Assembly: GCA_000715685.1 (NCBI GenBank)
Contig: KL569475.1
Location: forward strand, 97,469 to 104,838
Source: Streptomyces lilacinus
GTDB taxonomy: Bacteria; Actinomycetota; Actinomycetes; Streptomycetales; Streptomycetaceae
DNA length: 7,370 nt
Reading direction: 5' to 3'
Made by a program: the position numbers and the translations under genes. How positions within the stretch are numbered: position 1 is the first letter of the stretch; each line of letters begins with the position of its first letter. The notes under the pieces are model-generated. The model was not told where the DNA came from, ran no database searches, and was given only the letters and a program-made list of their open reading frames with translations. This document shows positions 1 through 4,900 of the stretch, one piece after another.

Positions 1-19
1 AGATGTGTATAAGAGACAG
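1..19 (+). other. Tn5/Nextera mosaic-end adapter (complete, artefact)
   Basis: The first 19 bases are exactly AGATGTGTATAAGAGACAG, the hyperactive mosaic end carried by tagmentation adapters. This sequence is engineered: it is a hybrid of the native Tn5 outside and inside ends, so a natural Streptomyces locus is not expected to carry it. Its place at the very edge fits an untrimmed adapter at a read or contig end. Translating it gives the well-known artefact peptide MCIRDR, so any open frame starting here is spurious. Confidence 0.97.
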
Positions 20-71
20 GGTCGGGGCAGCTCGCTGCACAGCCTCCCTCAGCCTCCCGGCCCTGCTCCGG

Positions 72-971
72 TCAGCCGAAGAAGACGGAGGAGATGTCGT
101 TGTCGAAGCCGATGGTCGCCAGGTCGGCCACGTCACCGTTGACGACCTTGGACCTGCCCGTGCAGTTCCGCTCGGACCAGATCTTCAGGCTGCCCTGGAC
201 CTGGAGGGAGGAGGCGACGTTGTCCCGGGCCACGTTCTGGCACCCCTTGCCGGCCAGACCCTGAGAGGGGTCACCGAAGTTCCGGTCATCGAAGAGGACG
301 ACACTGCTGGCAGGCCTGGTCTGGGGACTGCCGCTGCCGGTGTTCCCGCCGACGCCACCGCCCGCCTTCTTGCCGTCGGGGGCGACACCGAACCAGGTGC
401 CCCCGACGCCCTGACCCTTGGTCTCGCCGGGCTTGGTGTCCTTGCTGAAGCGGTAAACGGGCCAACCACCGATCGTCACCTGGAGGGCACCGTCGTCCCG
501 CTTGACGGTGCCCACCTTCGACTTCTCGACGCCGTCGAGGAAGACCTTGCCGCCCGGCGCGACGACGACCGGGGGCCAGGTGGAGGCGCAGTCGCCGTCG
601 CACGTGGACTTCGACGGGTTCGCGCTGTCCTTGTCGAAACGGTAGAGCGTGAAGCCCGCCCCGTTGACCACCACCGGGTTCAGCGCCCCGGCCTTCGAGG
701 CCGACAACTGCACCCATCGCTGCGCCTCCGGCCTCGTCGCCGGCTTCCCGGGCTCAACCGCCCAGTCCCCCGTCTTGGGCGAGGCGTTGTTCGTCTTCGC
801 CGTGCCGCTGAGAAGGCTCAGGCCCTGCCCGGCCGAAGGGCTGCCGCCGGCGGCCTTGCGTGTATAAGAGACAGGTGCGGAGCCGTCCTTGTCCTCCGCA
901 CCACAGGCAGAGAGCAGAAGCACTCCGCTCGTGGCGACAGAGACGATCACTGCGGTGCGCTTACGGATCAC
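72..971 (-). CDS. Lipoprotein with Yx(F/W/Y)xxD repeats and a C-terminal I36 / beta-gamma-crystallin-like domain (SCO0930-like)
   Basis: A 299-residue secreted lipoprotein. It starts at GTG with a purine-rich GGGGGGT stretch just upstream. The N-terminus has basic residues (IRKR), a hydrophobic core and a lipobox LLSAC with the lipidated Cys at residue 23, so the mature protein should sit on the outer face of the membrane. Residues about 85-196 hold two copies of the motif of the predicted-lipoprotein family COG4315 (YRFDKD at 110-115, YRFSKD at 173-178), with a conserved CDGDC...TWPP stretch after the first. A Gly/Pro/Ser-rich linker leads to residues about 220-299, which resemble peptidase inhibitor I36 / beta-gamma-crystallin folds (VVLFDDRNFG, ASSLQV, a Cys pair, FDNDISSV). 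The substrate or partner is unknown. Oddity: 15 bases of sequencing adapter encode residues 33-38 (PVSYTR) in frame, so the join between the signal peptide and the body may be an assembly product. Confidence 0.85.
   Translation of the reverse strand: MIRKRTAVIVSVATSGVLLLSACGAEDKDGSAPVSYTRKAAGGSPSAGQGLSLLSGTAKTNNASPKTGDWAVEPGKPATRPEAQRWVQLSASKAGALNPVVVNGAGFTLYRFDKDSANPSKSTCDGDCASTWPPVVVAPGGKVFLDGVEKSKVGTVKRDDGALQVTIGGWPVYRFSKDTKPGETKGQGVGGTWFGVAPDGKKAGGGVGGNTGSGSPQTRPASSVVLFDDRNFGDPSQGLAGKGCQNVARDNVASSLQVQGSLKIWSERNCTGRSKVVNGDVADLATIGFDNDISSVFFG
860..874 (+). other. Partial Tn5/Nextera mosaic end inside the lipoprotein gene (artefact)
   Basis: GTGTATAAGAGACAG equals the last 15 bases of the 19-base mosaic end at position 1, in the same orientation. 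The nine bases to its left (CGGCCTTGC) and to its right (GTGCGGAGC) do not match, so the 9-bp target duplication of a true Tn5 insertion is absent. It is most simply a junction left by untrimmed reads. Because it is 15 bases long, it keeps the lipoprotein reading frame open, which hides it from frame-based checks. Confidence 0.95.
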
Positions 972-1776
972 GGTTACCCCCCACGGTTGAACGCTCCGGT
1001 CTGCCCGAAGCCGTCACCAGCACGTACGGGCCGGGCCCCGGGACAGCCTCACCCGGTTACCTGCCCGATACACCTCCGGTACGAAGTAACAACGCTCGGC
1101 GGGAGCCGCGAGCCGGTCTCCGCGCGGAATGCGCCGGGCGGCTCCACGGCGCGCAGGACAGCCGAGATCACGGAGGACGACACGACAGCGGCGTGCGAGC
1201 GCCCCTTCGTGCCACCGCTCTTCGCAGGAGATCGACCGTAGAGATACGGATTCGTTTTGGCCGAATGCGCCGAATGCAACGCCGAGGTGATCGTGCACGT
1301 TCCCACTCCTCCGCCGCGGCACCTGCCCTTGCCCCTGCCCAAGAAATTCATCCTGCTCGCGCGACTGGACTCCGGAACAATGCGCAGCTCCACTCGGGTC
1401 GCATGCGGCTGCGCGCCGGCCGAACTCGGTGAACTCGCGCCGCGCCGCGCCGCAGGCTCCGGGCCCAGCCACGGAATGCCAAGTTTCCCGTCCGGACCGA
1501 GGATTTGCTGACCGATCCGGCTCGCTACTCCGCTTCCGGGCAACAGTCCATGTCCCTTCACCGGCGGCTCCGGCAGCACCGCCGCGCAGCACTCTCCCGG
1601 CACCGCCGCGCTCTCGTCCACCGCGGCATACTGCGCCACGCACCCTCTACGACGGGGACCGGTCGAAGCCCCGGCTTCGCAGGCCCTGGCACCGCAGATC
1701 GCGCTCCGTCCGCCGTACCGGGCTTGCAGGTCTACCGCGGCCACCAGGCACGCACTTCCGGGCTGCCCCCCGGGGC
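972..1776. other. Stretch with no defensible gene
   Basis: About 800 bases upstream of the lipoprotein gene. Several long frames are open on both strands, as expected by chance in very GC-rich DNA, but none shows a recognisable domain together with a convincing ribosome binding site. The least bad candidate is a TTG-started 84-codon plus-strand frame at 1257-1511, beginning MAECAECNAEV with a CxxC motif; its third-position GC bias is only moderate and I do not recognise it. The part next to 971 should hold the lipoprotein promoter, but I see no convincing -35/-10 pair. Given the decayed sequence that follows, this may also be degraded or misassembled. Confidence 0.5.
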
Positions 1777-2230
1777 CGCCGGTTCGAGGAACACCCCGCG
1801 GGCGAAGTTCACCGGGCGGTCCACCGTCGCGGTGAGGCGCACGTCCGGCCAGCCGGAAGAGGCGACCGCCATCGGCCGGTGCAAGACAGCCCGACCTCGT
1901 CAGGAGTGATCCGCGCACGATCCCACCCCTCGACGACCTGCGCGTCGAGGGGTGGGACCAGATGGTCGACGTCAACATCAAAGGCGTACTGCAAGGAATC
2001 GGCGCCGCGCTACCGGTGTTCCGGGCCGAGAGCACGGGCCACTTCATCACCAGCGCCTCCACGGCCGCATTCGCATCGTGCCGGCCATGGCCGGTCCACG
2101 CCGCTACGAAGTTCGCGGTCCGCGCCATCTGTGACGGCCCGCGCCAGGAAGCCGGCGACTCCCTGCGGGTGACCCACCGGGCTCGTCCGGCGCAGTCGCG
2201 ACCGACGCTGACGAGACATCCGTGCACGGG
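1777..2230 (+). pseudogene. Remnant of a short-chain dehydrogenase/reductase (SDR)
   Basis: Fragments in different plus-strand frames line up in the order of one NAD(P)-dependent SDR. About 1777-1890 reads like the region after the cofactor site (RRFEEHPAGEVHRA, GEAHVRP). About 1910-2070 reads LDDLRVEGWDQMVDVNIKG, then GIGAALPVFRAESTGHF and a TSAST stretch, the typical SDR central part with the catalytic Ser region. At about 2070-2100 the expected FRIVPAMAG appears one frame off, and the original frame is regained just before HAATKFAVRAICDG, where the catalytic Tyr position of the YxxxK motif reads His. LRVT follows at about 2165, after which the reading breaks up. The N-terminal TGxxxGxG cofactor motif and the C-terminus are missing. 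The gene cannot make an active enzyme as it stands. Frame changes that cancel each other could be sequencing errors as well as true decay. Confidence 0.7.
1921..1957. repeat. Perfect 15-bp inverted repeat with 7-base loop
   Basis: Arms 1921-1935 and 1943-1957 are exact reverse complements (TCCCACCCCTCGACG and its complement) around the loop ACCTGCG. The element lies inside sequence that still reads as SDR (PPLDDLRVEGWD), so it is not placed like a terminator and has no T-run. It may be chance in a coding sequence, or the mark of a fold-back event during amplification or assembly. Confidence 0.7.
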
Positions 2231-2417
2231 TGCCGCTGACGCGTCTCGACGCCCCTATGTGATCTCCGCGCGTCGGCCCGCGCTTTCACGCGCCCCAGGC
2301 AGGTCACACTGAGTGTCGCCCCTCCACGGCCGCAGCCAAACGACGCGAGACGGAAGGGGGCGTCCCACTTGCCAACTCCCCCTATTTTTTGGAGAGTTGA
2401 TTGAAATACTGCCAGGC

Positions 2418-3740
2418 ATGTCTTTCACATTCGCCCGAAGAAGCCGGGCTTCCACTCCCGCCTCAGGGGCCACAGGGAACTCGTTACGCCAACTGGGTAC
2501 GCTGTTCGCCGCCGGGCTGCTCGCCCTCGGCCTGCTGGTCGCAGGCGGCGGCCCCGCGGCCGCCGCCCCGCCGGACAGCCACCGTATGGCCACCTGGAAC
2601 ATGCAGGTCGGCACCACCCGCTGGGACGGGGTACGCACCCTGGCCCGTACCTTCGACGTGGTGGCCCTCCAGGAAGTGCCCAACAGGCCGCCGGCCGGAG
2701 CCGTCCAGGACGGGCAGACGGGCAACATCACCTCGTATCTGTGGCCGATCGGCGGCGGCGCCTACCGCTACCTGTACATCCTGCGCCAGCAGTCGCGGAA
2801 CCTGGGCATCGTCACCTCGTGGGTGCCCAACCGCGTGCAGGAGATCGGCGGCGCCTACCGCTCGGCGCTGGCCGTGACGAACACGGGCGACAACATCATG
2901 TTCGCCTCCGTCCACGCCGCCTCCAACGGCGGCAGGCCCAATGACGCCGCCTACCTGGTACGCCGCGTATCCGACACCGCCTTCCAGCAGAACGTCGGCA
3001 ACTGGGCGGTGCTCGGCGACTACAATCGCGCCCCGGGCGACCTGCAGGGCGACCGCTACATGCCCGGCAACGGACTGATCTACAACGGCGGCCAGGCCAC
3101 CCAGCAGAACGGCAACGAACTGGACTACATGGTCTCCAACGTCGACACCGAGAACTGGCAGGCGACGGTCAACCCCAACTACGGCAGCGACCACTGGCCC
3201 GTCGGCTTCAGCGCCCTGCGGGCCGGTGCCGGCCCACGGCAATTCACCATCCACGCCGACAACAGCGACCGCCTGCTCGACGTCTACCGCGGCAACACCG
3301 CCAACGGCACCCACGTGATCACCTACCATGCCAACGGCGCCGCCAACCAGCACTGGACGCTCCGCGCGGTCGGCCGCAACGGTGACTCCGGACGGCCGCT
3401 GTACAAGCTGGTCGGCGTCCAGAGCGGCAAGTGCCTCGACGTCAACCGGGGGCAGGCCAGCGGCGACGGCGACTGGCTGAACATCTGGGACTGCCACAAC
3501 TGGGACGGCGCCCCGCTGCCGGGCGGCTACGCCCGCGACACCCAGAACTTCACACTCGAACACCCCGAGCCGCGCTTCCCGAACCTCACCGTGCTGCGCG
3601 ACAACGGCACCCACCGCTTCGCCAACATCCGCGGCAACGGCACGGGCGACGGCACCTGGGTCGTCCAGTGGCCCTACCAGACCAACCCCAACGGCACCCC
3701 GGCCATCAACGAGACCTTCTACCTCCACCCGCGGTTCTGA
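2418..3740 (+). CDS. Secreted CdtB-like DNase I-fold nuclease fused to a ricin-type lectin domain
   Basis: A 440-residue protein starting at ATG 2418. An in-frame GTG at 2313 would add 35 residues ahead of the signal peptide and is unlikely. GGAGAG at 2391 is rather far from this ATG, so the exact start is not certain; TTG 2397 is in frame. Residues 1-50 form a Sec-type signal peptide (RRSR, hydrophobic 26-44, PAAAA before PP). Residues about 55-268 are an endonuclease/exonuclease/phosphatase domain closest in layout to cytolethal distending toxin B: ATWNMQ (N61), LQEV (metal-binding E86), SVHA (H166), VLGDYNR (D201, N203), LDYMVS (D236) and SDHWPVGF (D258, H259). The active site therefore appears complete. 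Residues about 274-440 form a ricin-type beta-trefoil with three repeats (NQHWTL at 310-315; GKCLDV...DWLNIWDC with Cys339/Cys359; QNFTLE; last repeat NETFYLHP). The expected role is an extracellular, sugar-targeted Mg-dependent nuclease. Whether it is a toxin or a nutrient/defence DNase cannot be told from sequence. No partner genes are adjacent. Confidence 0.9.
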   Translation: MSFTFARRSRASTPASGATGNSLRQLGTLFAAGLLALGLLVAGGGPAAAAPPDSHRMATWNMQVGTTRWDGVRTLARTFDVVALQEVPNRPPAGAVQDGQTGNITSYLWPIGGGAYRYLYILRQQSRNLGIVTSWVPNRVQEIGGAYRSALAVTNTGDNIMFASVHAASNGGRPNDAAYLVRRVSDTAFQQNVGNWAVLGDYNRAPGDLQGDRYMPGNGLIYNGGQATQQNGNELDYMVSNVDTENWQATVNPNYGSDHWPVGFSALRAGAGPRQFTIHADNSDRLLDVYRGNTANGTHVITYHANGAANQHWTLRAVGRNGDSGRPLYKLVGVQSGKCLDVNRGQASGDGDWLNIWDCHNWDGAPLPGGYARDTQNFTLEHPEPRFPNLTVLRDNGTHRFANIRGNGTGDGTWVVQWPYQTNPNGTPAINETFYLHPRF

Positions 3741-3770
3741 CCGCACGGGCGGGGAGCGCGGCACGCACCG

Positions 3771-3895
3771 AACTACGTCGGCGTCGTCCAGAACCCGGCC
3801 CTGTCCCTCGAGAGGGACGTCGCCGCGACGCGGCAGGTGATCGATGCCCAGGACGGACGGTCGTCCTGGCGGGACACTCCTACGGCGCGCACGCC
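3771..3895 (+). pseudogene. N-terminal-half fragment of an alpha/beta hydrolase, frameshifted
   Basis: From 3771 one frame reads NYVGVVQNPALSLERDVAAT and continues to IDAQDG. The next frame then continues with VVLAGHSYGAHA, placing the nucleophile elbow G-H-S-Y-G at 3872-3886 (Ser codon 3878). Order and wording match alpha/beta-hydrolase-fold proteins of the type seen in Streptomyces. The change of frame near 3857 (GGACGGACGG) breaks it, and no cap or catalytic Asp/His region follows, because the sequence switches to a different family at about 3896. No start codon or ribosome binding site is visible. It is either a true gene relic or a misassembled piece. Confidence 0.7.
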
Positions 3896-3899
3896 GCCG

Positions 3900-3956
3900 C
3901 TGCGGTCCCGGACACTGATCGGCGCCTGGTGCTTCGTGGACCACTACGGCCCCGAC
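3900..3956 (+). pseudogene. Short fragment of a pirin-family protein
   Basis: Nineteen codons read LRSRTLIGAWCFVDHYGPD, the highly conserved beginning of the pirin (cupin) domain. The metal-binding HPHxG segment that should follow shortly after is absent; the sequence runs into unrelated DNA. It directly abuts the alpha/beta-hydrolase fragment on the same strand, which is not a natural fusion. Confidence 0.75.
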
Positions 3957-4167
3957 GCTCTCGGGCGAAACGTGGTGCGAAACGTGGTGCGCCGAGCGGC
4001 AACCGTCTGTACGCGTCCGGTCCTGGCGTGGGGTGCACCACAGCCCATGCGCTGCCCAAGAGGAAGAGGGCAGGAGTGCCCGTCCAGCGCCGGCTGCCCG
4101 GCACCGTAGTCCGGCGTCGAGCAGCGCGGCGCAACCTCGACGAGAACCTCGGGACCAGGATCAGCGC
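3957..4167. other. Unassigned sequence between the pirin fragment and an adapter
   Basis: About 210 bases with frames open on both strands but no recognisable family. It includes a perfect 12-base tandem duplication (CGAAACGTGGTG at 3966-3977 and 3978-3989). It ends directly at the third adapter copy, so its right edge is an artificial boundary. Confidence 0.5.
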
Positions 4168-4185
4168 GATGTGTATAAGAGACAG
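4168..4185 (+). other. Partial Tn5/Nextera mosaic end (artefact)
   Basis: GATGTGTATAAGAGACAG matches the last 18 of the 19 mosaic-end bases. The flanking nonamers (GATCAGCGC on the left, CCACCTGGT on the right) differ, so there is no 9-bp target duplication. Reading through it gives the artefact peptides MCIRDS, DVYKRQ and, on the other strand, VSYTH. It separates unrelated sequences. Confidence 0.97.
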
Positions 4186-4232
4186 CCACCTGGTACACCG
4201 ACTTCCGGGCCGACATAGCCCGCATCGACGTG
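4186..4232 (+). pseudogene. Internal fragment of an alpha/beta hydrolase (haloperoxidase-like)
   Basis: Immediately after the adapter, one frame reads TWYTDFRADIARIDV. This is the conserved segment just before the catalytic-Asp strand in non-haem haloperoxidase-type alpha/beta hydrolases, where it normally continues with PVLVVHG or similar. Here the reading stops making sense at the next codon, because the opposite-strand oxidoreductase begins. The piece is therefore cut at both ends: by the adapter on the left and by a chimeric join on the right. Confidence 0.65.
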
Positions 4233-4321
4233 AGGGTGCGGACCCCGGCGCGCTGGAGGGTGGCGGCGGCGGTGAGGCCGGCGTTGCCGGCCCCGATGAC
4301 GACGGCGTCGACGTCGCTCAC
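4232..4321 (-). pseudogene. 5' end of a NAD(P)/FAD-dependent oxidoreductase (truncated)
   Basis: Thirty codons from GTG 4321 read MSDVDAVVIGAGNAGLTAAA and continue to LQRAGVRTL. This is the N-terminal FAD-binding Rossmann motif (GxGxxG as GAGNAG) of flavin-dependent oxidoreductases. The start overlaps the stop of the NTF2-like gene by four bases (GTGA), so the two genes are translationally coupled in one operon. The reading should continue with an acidic residue ending strand beta-2, but it turns into reversed hydrolase sequence at about 4231. The rest of the enzyme is missing from this contig and probably exists intact in the source genome. Confidence 0.75.
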
Positions 4322-4755
4322 GACCGGGCCTCCTCTCCGGGCCCGGTGGCCTGCCCGGCCTGCCCGGCCTGCCCGGCCTCGTGGGCGATGCGGTCGAACT
4401 GGGCTCCCATGGCCTCGGCGAGCGCCTTGGCGGCGGACAGCGGGCGGACCATGACGGTGAAGTCGTCGATCTTCCCCTCCTCGTCGAAGTGAAGGAAGTC
4501 GCAGCCCTGGATCTGCCGCCCGTCGACGGTCGCGGTGAAGACGAAGGCGTGGTCGCGGCCGTCCGGGTTCGCGATCTCCCGCACGTAGGCGAAGTCCTCG
4601 AAGACCCGCATCACCCCGCGCAGGATCGCCGCGGTGATCGCCTTGCCCGGGTACGGCTTGAAGGCGACGGGGCTGGTGAACAGGACGTTCTCGGCGAGGA
4701 GAGCTTCGATGGCGGCTTCGTCGCGGTTCTCGACGGCCTTGCGGAAGGGGTGCAC
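4318..4755 (-). CDS. NTF2/SnoaL-like family protein
   Basis: A 145-residue protein. I place the start at GTG 4755 (MHPFRKAVEN), because GAGGTGAGG ends about three bases before it and related proteins begin this way; an upstream TTG at 4773 would add six residues. The body shows the nuclear-transport-factor-2-like pattern: an N-terminal helix (FRKAVENRDEAAIEALLAENV), FTSPVAFKPYPGKAI, a predicted helix around VFEDFAYVREI, then strands HAFVFTATVDGRQIQGCDFL and GKIDDFTVMVRP. The family includes small cyclases, isomerases and binding proteins; no specific reaction can be named. The C-terminal tail GQAGQAGQA comes from a 9-base tandem repeat. It is coupled to the flavin oxidoreductase that follows and divergent from the PadR gene, so a redox or detoxification operon under PadR control is the likely context. 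Confidence 0.88.
   Translation of the reverse strand: MHPFRKAVENRDEAAIEALLAENVLFTSPVAFKPYPGKAITAAILRGVMRVFEDFAYVREIANPDGRDHAFVFTATVDGRQIQGCDFLHFDEEGKIDDFTVMVRPLSAAKALAEAMGAQFDRIAHEAGQAGQAGQATGPGEEARS
4351..4377. repeat. Three tandem copies of CTGCCCGGC
   Basis: A perfect 9-base unit is repeated three times, encoding the GQA-rich tail at the C-terminus of the NTF2-like protein. It lies after the folded domain, so copy number could vary without harm. Confidence 0.85.
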
Positions 4756-4765
4756 AGCCTCACCT

Positions 4766-4785
4766 CTAATCAATTCGTTGAGTAG
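4766..4785. promoter_or_regulatory. Operator-like imperfect palindrome upstream of the NTF2-like gene
   Basis: CTAATCAA (4766-4773), a 4-base spacer and TTGAGTAG (4778-4785) form a palindrome with one mismatch in eight. It lies just downstream of the predicted transcription start of the minus-strand operon and upstream of its ribosome binding site, a typical place for a repressor. The half-site CTAATCAA recurs exactly at 4873-4880, next to the PadR start. Binding by PadR is inferred, not shown. Confidence 0.5.
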
Positions 4786-4796
4786 GTGCGTCGGAG

Positions 4797-4826
4797 ACTA
4801 TGGCGGCGCGTTGCGCCCGTTGTCCA
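4797..4826 (-). promoter_or_regulatory. Predicted promoter of the NTF2-like/oxidoreductase operon
   Basis: On the minus strand, TGGACA (4826-4821) and CATAGT (4802-4797) are separated by 18 bases, a fair match to a vegetative -35/-10 pair. Transcription would start near 4790, giving a leader of about 35 bases that contains the palindrome at 4766-4785 and the GAGGTGAGG ribosome binding site. Confidence 0.45.
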
Positions 4827-4886
4827 CCCCCCTGCGGGCGAGGCGACGACAACGTCATACTCATATCCATGACTAATCAACAACGC

Positions 4887-4892
4887 GATACT
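4887..4892 (+). promoter_or_regulatory. Possible -10 element for a leaderless padR transcript
   Basis: GATACT lies eight bases before the ATG at 4901, and no Shine-Dalgarno sequence is present (CTCTGTTGTC precedes the ATG). This spacing fits an mRNA starting at or beside the A of the ATG, common for actinobacterial regulators. The -35 region (TATCCA, 17 bases upstream) is weak. ACAAC (4880-4884) and GTTGT (4895-4899) flank the element as a possible autoregulatory site. Confidence 0.35.
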
Positions 4893-4900
4893 CTGTTGTC

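Noticed and set aside
860..874. A natural Tn5-like transposon end or insertion site
   Set aside because: The sequence is the engineered mosaic end, no transposase or second inverted end is present, and no 9-bp target duplication flanks it.
3..1241. A 412-codon plus-strand open frame
   Set aside because: It begins inside the adapter (MCIRDR), runs antisense over the lipoprotein gene, and passes through the second adapter copy as well (CIRDR). It is an artefact of GC-rich DNA.
1257..1511. Small CxxC protein (84 codons, TTG start)
   Set aside because: There is no clear ribosome binding site, only moderate codon bias and no recognisable family, so it is mentioned only within the unassigned stretch.
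1049..2227. A 392-codon minus-strand open frame
   Set aside because: It runs antisense to the SDR relic and lacks any recognisable domain or ribosome binding site.
2484..3944. A 486-codon minus-strand open frame opposite the CdtB-like gene
   Set aside because: It is low-complexity Val/Ala/Gly/Asp-rich, typical of the antisense frame of a GC-rich gene; the plus strand has a complete domain architecture.
3741..4321. A functional operon downstream of the CdtB-like gene (immunity or partner genes)
   Set aside because: The sequence here is a series of cut fragments from unrelated families, including an adapter, so it cannot be used as genomic context for the toxin-like gene.
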